Assembly (NCBI GenBank): GCA_017621455.1
Contig: JAGATC010000003.1
Location: 1-64,000, forward strand
Source of the DNA: Alistipes sp.
GTDB lineage: Bacteria; Bacteroidota; Bacteroidia; Bacteroidales; Rikenellaceae
Reading direction: 5' to 3'
Length of the DNA: 64,000 bases
The notes beneath the pieces were generated by a model. It was not told the DNA's origin, did no database searches, and saw only the letters and a program-made list of their open reading frames with translations. Every line of letters begins with the position of its first letter. Within the stretch, counting starts at the first letter, position 1. Shown piece by piece: positions 36,231 through 43,358 of the stretch. The position numbers were made by a program, and so were the translations under genes.

Positions 36231-37220
36231 CTACTCCAAAGTGTAGATTAAACACTCCAGCTCACGCATAAGGTTGCGCTGAGAATCCTCCGGAGCATAT
36301 ATAGCGAATATCACCACAGTGGCGCGCGATGTCTCGGCATCGAAGATGGTGTATGCCGTGAACGAGCCTCCCATATAGTCGTTTTCAACCTCCCAACAGC
36401 CACGTAACTCCAGCATGGGTGTGCCGTTGATGTCCAACACATCGGCAACAATCTCTCTATATGGACTTATCTGCATATACGAACCATCTGCCCCCTTGCT
36501 TGATATGGTGTTGAACTTGTTGTTTATGGCACTTACGATTGTTGCACTCTCGTCCTCGATGCTTACCTCTGGGTCGTAGTCGGTGGTGAAAGCGTAGATG
36601 TATTGTGCCTTATTGGGGTAGTCGCGTATGTACCATGTTAGCTCCTCGTCTGCGGGGTTGGCCTTGAAGAAGCTGTGAGGTATGAGCATTTTGTGTCCAG
36701 TGCTTTTTGAGAAGTCATTCATGAGCTGCTGTGCTGGCTTGCCATAGGCCGCCTTAATTGCCTCGTTGCGCTCACTCTCGTTCATCACCTCGCGTAGCTC
36801 GTCGGCGTGAGAGTAGATGAATCCAACAGCCTGCTCGATGTTAGCTGCGGTGAGCGTGAGTATAATCTGTGGGCGGGCGTAGAGGTTGTTCGTTACACTA
36901 TATTTAGGTTCTGTGCTTGCGGCAGATAGCTCCACTTTGAAGATGATGCCATAGCGCTTATCCATGTCGGTAGCATTTTGCGGAGCTACCTGCTTCACAA
37001 TGTTGAAGTACCCCTCGGGTCGTACAAGACCTGGAATATCACTCTCCAGTAGGTCACACACGGCCATTGCCAGGTCTCCATCCCAGATGTCGTCGTCACA
37101 TATAACCATCACCTGGTAGTCGCTACCAATTGTAGTCTTTGGCTCTGGTCCTGACTCAACGCGGCAGCCAGTGAATATTAGAAGTGATGCGAGTGCTAAT
37201 AGAATTGTCGTATTTCTCAT
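36231..37220 (-). CDS. DUF4837 lipoprotein
   Basis: 329 residues from the ATG at 37220, where the lipoprotein signal starts; the lipobox is FTGC. The mature part begins with a strand YQVMVICDDDIWDGDLAMAVCDLL typical of DUF4837, a Bacteroidetes envelope family of unknown role. It is convergent with recF-DUF721 with no gap, and divergent from the deacetylase gene. Confidence 0.85.
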   Translation of the reverse strand: MRNTTILLALASLLIFTGCRVESGPEPKTTIGSDYQVMVICDDDIWDGDLAMAVCDLLESDIPGLVRPEGYFNIVKQVAPQNATDMDKRYGIIFKVELSAASTEPKYSVTNNLYARPQIILTLTAANIEQAVGFIYSHADELREVMNESERNEAIKAAYGKPAQQLMNDFSKSTGHKMLIPHSFFKANPADEELTWYIRDYPNKAQYIYAFTTDYDPEVSIEDESATIVSAINNKFNTISSKGADGSYMQISPYREIVADVLDINGTPMLELRGCWEVENDYMGGSFTAYTIFDAETSRATVVIFAIYAPEDSQRNLMRELECLIYTLE

Positions 37221-37322
37221 AGTTGTGATGTTTGATATGCTTGCTCCAAATATGAGACCAAGCATATATATTATTATATGTACAAAGGTAGTCATAATTT
37301 TCTATTTACGAAAAAAAAGCCT

Positions 37323-37330
37323 TATTTTTG
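37323..37330 (+). promoter_or_regulatory. Promoter -7 box (TATTTTTG) of the deacetylase gene
   Basis: TAnnTTTG box 40 bases before the ATG at 37371. It supports that start over the earlier in-frame ATG at 37278. Confidence 0.55.
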
Positions 37331-37370
37331 CACACTGAAAGAGTATGATAGAATAAAACGTAGTGATTGT

Positions 37371-37979
37371 ATGCGAGTAAACCCTGGTAAGATTCTTAAC
37401 TGGATGTTCCCGAATGTCGTGTGGCAGGTCGATGATCCTGATGGTATCTATCTGACATTTGACGATGGCCCAACACCAGGCGTTACGGAGTGGATACTAA
37501 ATACGCTCGATCGTTATGATGCTAAGGCTACATTCTTTGTGCTGGGTAAGAATGTGGAGCTATACCCCGACCTATATCAGATGATTCTCGATAGGGGACA
37601 TAAGGTGGGTAACCATAGCTACTCGCACCAGAAGGGGTGGACTATGTCGACCGAGCGATATATCGAGGATATAGACCTTGCGGCAGATATGGTACACACG
37701 GAGCTGTTTCGCCCGCCCTATGCACGCATCACACGACCACAGCTTAGGGCTGTTGCTAAGCGCTATCGCATCGTAATGTGGAATGTCTTGTCGCGCGACT
37801 ATAATCGCAACCTCTCGCCAAAGAAGTGCCTTAGGGGTACCATACGTGGATTGAAGGGTGGTGATATTATTTCGCTGCACGACAGCGCTAAGTCGTTCCG
37901 TAATACGAGCTATGTGCTCCCCGCATTGTTACGTGTAGCTCGCGAGAAGGGCTTAGAGTGTAAAATATTGGAGCTATAA
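37371..37979 (+). CDS. Polysaccharide deacetylase (NodB family)
   Basis: 202 residues. Carbohydrate esterase family 4 enzymes remove N-acetyl groups from peptidoglycan or chitin-type sugars. Motif 1 is TFDDGP (base and metal Asp), motif 2 HSYSH (metal His pair), motif 3 RPPYAR, and motif 5 SLHDS carries the acid His. All key residues are present. No signal peptide, so it may act in the cytoplasm or be exported in another way; a short hydrophobic start (WMFPNVVW) is not a clear anchor. ubiX follows 5 bases later. Confidence 0.93.
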   Translation: MRVNPGKILNWMFPNVVWQVDDPDGIYLTFDDGPTPGVTEWILNTLDRYDAKATFFVLGKNVELYPDLYQMILDRGHKVGNHSYSHQKGWTMSTERYIEDIDLAADMVHTELFRPPYARITRPQLRAVAKRYRIVMWNVLSRDYNRNLSPKKCLRGTIRGLKGGDIISLHDSAKSFRNTSYVLPALLRVAREKGLECKILEL

Positions 37980-37984
37980 CTGCT

Positions 37985-38533
37985 ATGAAGATAATAGTTG
38001 CGATTACGGGTGCCAGTGGCGCTATATATGCCCGCCAGTGTGTGGAGCTGCTCCTAAAGGCAGAGTCTGTTGAGCGTATTGCGTTGATATTGAGTGACCA
38101 TGCCGAGGATGTTATGCGTGCTGAGGGGGTAGAGCTCCCACAGTCGGAGCGTATGGAGCGCTTCGATAACAACGATATGTGGGCATCGGTGGCAAGTGGC
38201 TCGGCTCGATGGGATGCTATGATTGTCGTTCCCGCCTCGATGGGGACGGTTGCACGTGTAGCTTCGGGTGTGTCGCGTACGCTTATCGAGCGAGCAGCAG
38301 ACGTGATGCTCAAGGAGCGTCGTAGATTGGTTGTCGTGGTTCGCGAGAGTCCCTATTCGCTTATACATCTGCGTAATATGACTACGCTCACGGAGGCTGG
38401 TGCTGTCGTTATGCCTGCATCGCCATCGTTCTACTTCACTCCCGCGACTATCGAGGAACTATGCCTCACAGTGTCGTCGCGTGCTGTAGAGATGGCGGGT
38501 GTTGATGTTACGCATCGTCGTTGGGGTGAGTAG
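37985..38533 (+). CDS. ubiX: Flavin prenyltransferase UbiX
   Basis: 182 residues. UbiX attaches a dimethylallyl group to FMN to make the cofactor of UbiD decarboxylases. The start IIVAITGASGAIYAR binds flavin; PASMGTVARVASGVS and VVVRESPYSLIHLRNM are family signatures. No ubiD lies in the window. It follows the deacetylase gene by 5 bases. Confidence 0.95.
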   Translation: MKIIVAITGASGAIYARQCVELLLKAESVERIALILSDHAEDVMRAEGVELPQSERMERFDNNDMWASVASGSARWDAMIVVPASMGTVARVASGVSRTLIERAADVMLKERRRLVVVVRESPYSLIHLRNMTTLTEAGAVVMPASPSFYFTPATIEELCLTVSSRAVEMAGVDVTHRRWGE

Positions 38534-38578
38534 TAAAGCGTGACGGATGGAGTTGCGTGGCGAAAAAATAGCTAAAAA

Positions 38579-38610
38579 TTTGCAAAAATAAATAGGATTC
38601 ACTACCTTTG
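38579..38610 (+). promoter_or_regulatory. Promoter TTTG-N20-TACCTTTG
   Basis: TTTG at 38579-38582 and TACCTTTG at 38603-38610 fit the Bacteroidetes consensus closely; the ATG follows 31 bases later at 38642. Confidence 0.75.
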
Positions 38611-38641
38611 CATAATAGCAAATATTAAAACCAATATAGAT

Positions 38642-38923
38642 ATGGCAAATTTACGAGTTTTGAAGAAGGAGATTGACTACCGCTTGGAGGAGTTCGTTTT
38701 CGATTGTGAGATGGCAGCTTTCGTGCAGCCTAACAAGGAGGAGCAGATTGTTGAGCTTATGCAGAAGAGCATCGCTTTGCGCAATGCCCTCTACACTCAG
38801 GCAAACAACCCTGCAGAGCCTAAGAATCGCTCACTTGTTCGCAAGCACTATTCAGCATTGCGTCGTGACATGGCGTCAAGCTATGCTGCTCTCTTTGCAG
38901 AGTTGAGCGAGGTTTGCAAGTAG
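38642..38923 (+). CDS. Small conserved helical protein of unknown function
   Basis: 93 residues, no signal or membrane segment. It is almost wholly helical, with two amphipathic stretches (RVLKKEIDYRLEEFVFDCEMAAF and SALRRDMASSYAALFAELSEV). I recall similar short proteins in Bacteroidales genomes, but no function. A near-consensus promoter lies before it and a strong terminator after it, so it is a monocistronic, probably well expressed gene. Confidence 0.8.
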   Translation: MANLRVLKKEIDYRLEEFVFDCEMAAFVQPNKEEQIVELMQKSIALRNALYTQANNPAEPKNRSLVRKHYSALRRDMASSYAALFAELSEVCK

Positions 38924-38942
38924 TCGTCGCCGTTAAATAGTT

Positions 38943-38985
38943 GAGGTGGGGTGGTTGCATTGTACAACTACTCCACCTCTTTTTA
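38943..38985 (+). terminator. Terminator after the 93-residue protein gene
   Basis: A 15-bp stem with G-U pairs (38943-38957 with 38965-38979) is followed by TTTTTT. It isolates the TIR module from upstream transcription and overlaps the false early ATG at 38946. Confidence 0.85.
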
Positions 38986-38994
38986 ATACTCAAA

Positions 38995-39001
38995 AAGGAG
39001 G
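38995..39001 (+). promoter_or_regulatory. Shine-Dalgarno sequence AAGGAGG before the TIR gene
   Basis: AAGGAGG ends 10 bases before the ATG at 39012. It fixes the start there. Strong Shine-Dalgarno sites are rare in Bacteroidetes and I noticed none this strong elsewhere in the window. Confidence 0.7.
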
Positions 39002-39011
39002 CTTCTATATA

Positions 39012-40370
39012 ATGAAACAAAAGTACGACATATTTATAAGCTATAGGCGCACTTCATTCGATACGGCAAACCTTATCGCAACAAAGTTGAGCATGGCTGG
39101 ATATAATGTCTTTATAGATATTGAGACGCTTCGTTCGGGTAAATTCAACGAAAAACTCTTTGAGGTCATAGAGGGGTGTACAGACTTTATCGTAGTGTTG
39201 CCTGCCAATGCGTTGGATAGATGTGTGAATGAGGATGATTGGGTGCGTCAGGAGGTGGAACATGCCCTAAAGTTTAATAAGAACATTATCCCCATCATGC
39301 TGCGAGGCTTTGAGTGGCCTGATGCCAGTGTGCTCCCTCCAACAATGCGCGAACTACACAACTATAATGCTATTACTGCGACAGACCCGAATGTATTCAC
39401 CGAGAATATGGAGCGCCTCAAGAAGAACTTCCTCCTATCTCGCCCAAAGTCGAAATATGTCAAGTTTGCCTTTATATCACTTGTTTTAATTATCTCTGTG
39501 GTAGTAGTTTTGTGTGTAACGATGTGTGAGGGTGATGAGCAGGGTAAGGGTGATAAAACGAGTGATGTCGTCGATAACGTGGTTGTGACCGATACTACGT
39601 CAGTGGATACTGTATCCGTCGAAGATGTTACCCCTACTCCCGCCCCTGAGCATGAGAAAGAGCAGACAAAGAAAGAGGTGGTCTATGTGGCGCCGAAGAG
39701 CGAGTCAACAGTTGATGCCGAGACGCAGGCACTATACGATAAGATAGGTGTAGACTATGCCAAACTCATGTTTGACGATTATATACAAAACGACTATGTT
39801 CAAGGGTCGTTGGATGATGCCTATGAGGCGTGGGAAGAGTTCGTGGAGGATTATAGTGGGGACCCAGCCGATGCGCGAATTTTTATTGAGACCATAAAGA
39901 TGTACAAAAACACGCTTCCATCTCGAGACCATGTTCGTATTCTTGAGGATGATATTGTGGCATTGCGTGCTAATGGCGTGGATATAAGCGATATAAACGG
40001 CCTAAATAGGAATTCGGATACACACTACGACTTGGTAGTCACCGCTATGGATTATATGATACAGTGCGCCGAGCAACAATATCCCTCTATGTATAATAAG
40101 TATGTCAAGCTATATGCAGAATATACGCTCAAGCAGTTGGAGTACAACTACTATACGCTGTTGTGTACACTATCCAAGATGCCAGACATCATCTACACCG
40201 ATATATATGGCATGGCGCCAGCGATTGAGCACTTTACCATGGTGCGAGTGAATGATGAAACGGCTGAGTTTAGACGTATGAGCGACGCGGTTAAGTATTC
40301 GGTGGATGAATATGCTCGTAAATTGTCGGGTGTAAAGGATATAGATGATAACTCAATAAAAAATCAATAG
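39012..40370 (+). CDS. Transmembrane TIR-domain protein with extracytoplasmic domain
   Basis: 452 residues from the ATG at 39012 (Shine-Dalgarno AAGGAGG upstream). Residues 4-140 are a TIR domain: box 1 YDIFISYRR, BB-loop region LRSGKFNEKL, and WVRQEVEHAL, where Glu81 aligns with the catalytic Glu of NAD-cleaving TIRs. One membrane helix spans about 149-172, with basic residues before it and acidic after it, so TIR is predicted inside and the C-terminus outside. A low-complexity linker leads to a helical domain at about 237-440. That domain resembles most of the protein encoded 16 bases downstream. No promoter box was seen. The topology is that of a membrane receptor; function is not known. 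Confidence 0.88.
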   Translation: MKQKYDIFISYRRTSFDTANLIATKLSMAGYNVFIDIETLRSGKFNEKLFEVIEGCTDFIVVLPANALDRCVNEDDWVRQEVEHALKFNKNIIPIMLRGFEWPDASVLPPTMRELHNYNAITATDPNVFTENMERLKKNFLLSRPKSKYVKFAFISLVLIISVVVVLCVTMCEGDEQGKGDKTSDVVDNVVVTDTTSVDTVSVEDVTPTPAPEHEKEQTKKEVVYVAPKSESTVDAETQALYDKIGVDYAKLMFDDYIQNDYVQGSLDDAYEAWEEFVEDYSGDPADARIFIETIKMYKNTLPSRDHVRILEDDIVALRANGVDISDINGLNRNSDTHYDLVVTAMDYMIQCAEQQYPSMYNKYVKLYAEYTLKQLEYNYYTLLCTLSKMPDIIYTDIYGMAPAIEHFTMVRVNDETAEFRRMSDAVKYSVDEYARKLSGVKDIDDNSIKNQ

Positions 40371-40386
40371 CAAAACCAATCAAACT

Positions 40387-41436
40387 ATGAAGCGTAAACT
40401 ATCTGTTATGATGTTGGCGATTACCCAACTACTATTTGCCACTGCCAGTTATGCTGCAGTGGGTAATCCTAATGATGAACTATACCTTAAGTATATAAAT
40501 AGGATTTTCGACGAATACACTAAGTGTGACCACAATATATCGGTGGTGGAGAGGGCGTATAATGACCTATGTGCGTTCTGTGATAGCTACGACGAGTCGA
40601 TGGCTGCGGAACAGAAGGAGGCCTTCCATCAGCGTATTGAGGGCTATTATCAGCAACTGCAGGAGCCTCGCGCGATTGTTGTTGAGGATGCCGATGCTGT
40701 TCTTATGCGTGGTGAACCGTTGAGTGTGGCTGATGTTTCGGCATTTAACTTGGAGTATGAGATGTTCTATGAGGATATGAGAACACAGCTCGATTTATAT
40801 GAGAAGTTTGCGGGAGATTGTTGTCGCTCTGCTGCTAATCTTAAGTATGACTTTGAGCCATCAAAGTTGTCGTTGGAGTGTAGCTATTACGGCTTCTTAC
40901 ACACTCTATCAGCACTGCCCAACCATGTCAAGGATAGCATTGCGAATAGGGTGGGAGACCTTAACTATAAGTTCGATGTGTCGCTTACGCTACCTGCAGC
41001 TGAGTATGAGCGTTTGGTCTATGTTACTATTGAGAAATTAGAGGAGTGCGTGGCTAAAACACGAACTGTTGTTAATGAGATGGGACTGACAGAAGAGATT
41101 GTAGAGCGTCTGTATGAGTCTTGGGAGCAGGCCTATAATGCCTTTGGTGTTGCACTCGAAGAGTTTGAAGCGGTGTCGTCAACGACCCTGCATAAGAGAG
41201 ATTCTCAGGAGGTGGCATATCAGAAGATTAAAACATTCTCCGATGCTGTGGATAAGATGATTGCTACGTCGAGTGAATACCTCTCGTTGTATGAGGAACT
41301 TAGCAACTATGTTTCTGTGGATATGGAGGAGCTACAGATGGAGAAAGAGGTTGTGACTCAATTTATAAATGAGCAGATTGCCTATAGAGATTCGCTTATT
41401 TCCCAGTATAATGCACGTTGGGGCGAGTATAGATAA
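40387..41436 (+). CDS. Secreted helical partner of the TIR protein
   Basis: 349 residues with a cleavable signal peptide (ends ASYA), so it is periplasmic or secreted. Residues about 30-245 resemble the outer domain of the TIR protein: LYLKYINRIFDEY with LYDKIGVDYAKL, and LECSYYGFLHTLSALP (from residue 163) with LEYNYYTLLCTLSKMP (from residue 376). A further 100 residues form a long Glu-rich helical or coiled-coil tail. It is co-directional with the TIR gene, 16 bases away, and closed by the terminator at 41456. No known family recognised. Confidence 0.82.
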   Translation: MKRKLSVMMLAITQLLFATASYAAVGNPNDELYLKYINRIFDEYTKCDHNISVVERAYNDLCAFCDSYDESMAAEQKEAFHQRIEGYYQQLQEPRAIVVEDADAVLMRGEPLSVADVSAFNLEYEMFYEDMRTQLDLYEKFAGDCCRSAANLKYDFEPSKLSLECSYYGFLHTLSALPNHVKDSIANRVGDLNYKFDVSLTLPAAEYERLVYVTIEKLEECVAKTRTVVNEMGLTEEIVERLYESWEQAYNAFGVALEEFEAVSSTTLHKRDSQEVAYQKIKTFSDAVDKMIATSSEYLSLYEELSNYVSVDMEELQMEKEVVTQFINEQIAYRDSLISQYNARWGEYR

Positions 41437-41455
41437 ACTCTGTGTATCTTCAATC

Positions 41456-41499
41456 AATAGAGGGGTCTTGATTTTTAGACTCCTCTATTTCTTTTTCTG
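41456..41499 (+). terminator. Terminator of the TIR module
   Basis: A 13-bp stem with one G-U pair (41456-41468 with 41477-41489) is followed by a T-rich tail. It lies 19 bases after the partner gene stop. Confidence 0.85.
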
Positions 41500-41556
41500 G
41501 AACCGGGGGTAGAAGGTCGCAGAGTAAGCATATGGATGCAGTCCCTCGCCAACATA

Positions 41557-41587
41557 CAAAAAAAGAGGCTCCATAATAGAACCTCTC
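41557..41587 (-). terminator. Terminator of tRNA-Leu
   Basis: On the minus strand an 8-bp stem (41580-41587 with 41566-41573, one G-U) is followed by seven T residues, just after the tRNA 3' end. Confidence 0.75.
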
Positions 41588-41592
41588 AACAG

Positions 41593-41678
41593 TACTCGGA
41601 ACCGGGGTCGAACCGGTACGGGCATTACTGCCCACAGGATTTTAAGTCCGGCGTGTCTACCTATTCCACCATCCGAGC
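41593..41678 (-). tRNA. tRNA-Leu (anticodon UAA)
   Basis: 86 bases on the minus strand with a long variable arm as in class II tRNAs. The 7-bp acceptor stem pairs 41672-41678 with 41594-41600. The anticodon loop reads CTTAAAA, giving UAA for leucine UUA codons. The T-loop GTTCGAC is present. CCA is not encoded. It lies between the TIR module and miaA. Confidence 0.95.
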
Positions 41679-41719
41679 AACCTGTGTCCCGAAAGACGAT
41701 GCAAATGTAGTGATTTTAT

Positions 41720-42649
41720 TTAATTCTGCAAAATCTTGCCGTCTATAAATTTTACTATGCTCTCTACATCACTCGGAGCATACCATCCAATCTCTGTGTC
41801 GCGGCGAAACCATGTGAGCTGTCGCTTAGCATAGCGGCGCGAGTTGCGCTTGATAAGCTCGATAGCCTCCTCTAACGTACACTTCGAGTCGAAGTAGTCG
41901 AACATTTCGCGGTAACCCACCGTCTGCAGGGCATTAAGGTGGCGCTTGGGGTATACGCTGCGTGCCTCCTCGATAAGTCCCTCCTCTATCATCATATCCA
42001 CGCGGCGGTTGATGCGCTCGTAGAGTATGTCGCGTGGCATGTCGGTGCCTACCTTAATAATATGGAATGGGCGCTCCGCAACCTTGCCACTACGCTGCTC
42101 GGAGTAGGGCTTGCCCGTAGATATGCATACCTCGAGCGCTCGCATAACACGTGCGGGATTACATAGGTCGGCCTTTTCGGCATAGGCGGGGTCGAGCTGA
42201 CGAAGCTCCTCAGCAAGTGCTACTACGCCCTCATCCTCTAAGCGCTGCTTTAGCTCCTCGCGTAGTGTAGGGTCGGCATCGGGTAGGTCGTCCATACCCT
42301 CGCATAGCGCCTGGATATAGAGCCCCGAGCCACCAACAGCGACAACGTGGTCGTGCTCCGTGAAGAGTTTGTCGAGTAGCGCCAGTGCCTCCACCTCGTA
42401 CTTGCCGCAGTTGAAGTCATCCTCGACCTCTCTGTCGGCAATGAAGTAGTGCTTGGCAGCTGCCTGCTCCTTGGCCGTAGGTTGTGCTGTGCCTATGGGT
42501 AGCCCGCGGTAGAATTGGCGCGAGTCGGTGGATATGACGGGTGCACCATAGTGCTTCGCAAGCTCCACAGCGAGGGCACTCTTACCCGAGCCAGTGGGGC
42601 CCACAACAACTATCAGCGTCCCGCGCTTATCTGTTCGGCTAATACTCAT
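41720..42649 (-). CDS. miaA: tRNA dimethylallyltransferase
   Basis: 309 residues from the ATG at 42649, which overlaps the end of the upstream gene by 11 bases. MiaA adds a dimethylallyl group to A37 of tRNAs reading U-starting codons, including the tRNA-Leu(UAA) next to it. The P-loop is VVVGPTGSGKSALA, STDSRQFYRGLPIGTAQP binds the prenyl substrate, and RDTEIGWY closes the core (the usual ending has RxxxxxW). Downstream of it on the minus strand is tRNA-Leu. Confidence 0.95.
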   Translation of the reverse strand: MSISRTDKRGTLIVVVGPTGSGKSALAVELAKHYGAPVISTDSRQFYRGLPIGTAQPTAKEQAAAKHYFIADREVEDDFNCGKYEVEALALLDKLFTEHDHVVAVGGSGLYIQALCEGMDDLPDADPTLREELKQRLEDEGVVALAEELRQLDPAYAEKADLCNPARVMRALEVCISTGKPYSEQRSGKVAERPFHIIKVGTDMPRDILYERINRRVDMMIEEGLIEEARSVYPKRHLNALQTVGYREMFDYFDSKCTLEEAIELIKRNSRRYAKRQLTWFRRDTEIGWYAPSDVESIVKFIDGKILQN

Positions 42650-43145
42650 CGTCGTAGCCGTCGTCGCCATCAAACTCGTTGTAGTCGCTCATCATCTCCT
42701 CGAAGATTGAGCCCGACTCCTCGGTAGCCTCGGGGTCGTACTGGTCGGGTGTGGGGGCGTGCTCGAAGGCAACACGTGGGTAGGAGAGATCCTCCTGAGG
42801 GCGTTGCATGTCGATAAGCTCGAGGTAGTAGGAGCGGCCGTTGAGCATGTCGAAAGTATAGATAAGGCGATCGTGGAACTGGTTGTTTACCTCCATAAGG
42901 GTGACGTTGTCCATGCAGCGTGGTGCGCCTGGTGTATCCTCGCCCATGTCTATCTCCGAGAACTCCTCCACTGGACGCCACTCAGCATCGGATTTAAATA
43001 TCGACACCATGCAGTCGTCGTAGTCCAACGCCTCAATAAGAAAGCGGTGAAACTCGGTAAGGGTCATATCGGGGTAGACCTCAAAATCGCGAACGAAATT
43101 ATCACTCTCGTCGCTCAACATTCGATATTTGAAAATAATGTTCAT
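42639..43145 (-). CDS. pRiA4b ORF-3-like (IS1096 TnpR-like) protein
   Basis: 168 residues. The N-terminal 130 residues match the plasmid pRiA4b ORF-3 family: YRMLSDESDNFVRDFEV start, EFHRFLIEALDYDDCMVSIF and the later LIYTFDMLNGRSYYLELI. The tail is strongly acidic (EFDGDDGYDDEY). The family name comes from plasmid and transposon passengers, but in Bacteroidetes it is a chromosomal gene, and no transposase is near. Its end overlaps the miaA start by 11 bases. Function unknown. Confidence 0.8.
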   Translation of the reverse strand: MNIIFKYRMLSDESDNFVRDFEVYPDMTLTEFHRFLIEALDYDDCMVSIFKSDAEWRPVEEFSEIDMGEDTPGAPRCMDNVTLMEVNNQFHDRLIYTFDMLNGRSYYLELIDMQRPQEDLSYPRVAFEHAPTPDQYDPEATEESGSIFEEMMSDYNEFDGDDGYDDEY

Positions 43146-43242
43146 AACGGTTACTATAAGTGATTAGTAGCACTACACTCTATTTACTTGATACAAATGT
43201 AATACATAATCCGCAAAAAAAGATAAAAATATCTTGAAAAAG

Positions 43243-43273
43243 TTGTGGAGAAGTAAAAAAGATACTATATTTG
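43243..43273 (+). promoter_or_regulatory. Promoter of rho (TTG-N20-TATATTTG)
   Basis: TTG at 43243-43245 and TATATTTG at 43266-43273. A leader of about 80 bases follows, containing a short ATATAC hairpin near 43290-43307; Rho often controls its own leader, which would fit. Confidence 0.65.
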
Positions 43274-43358
43274 CATCACACATTTCGAGTATATATATCC
43301 ATATACTTATCCAACCCACTCATTTGGGATTCGGATTTTAATCAGTCAAAAACAATAT

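Noticed and set aside
38946..39011. Earlier in-frame ATG for the TIR gene
   Set aside because: It lies inside the terminator hairpin of the previous gene; the Shine-Dalgarno points to 39012.
41499..41607. GGAACCGGGG repeated at 41499 and in tRNA-Leu at 41598, as possible att sites
   Set aside because: Only 10 bases match, with no longer duplication of the tRNA end, so chance is likely.
41450..41635. Minus-strand open frame of 61 codons over tRNA-Leu
   Set aside because: Overlaps the tRNA and two terminators; no coding features.
42639..43145. Transposon passenger gene (IS1096 TnpR-like name)
   Set aside because: The family name suggests mobility, but no transposase, inverted repeats or integrase are near, and the gene overlaps miaA; kept as a chromosomal gene.
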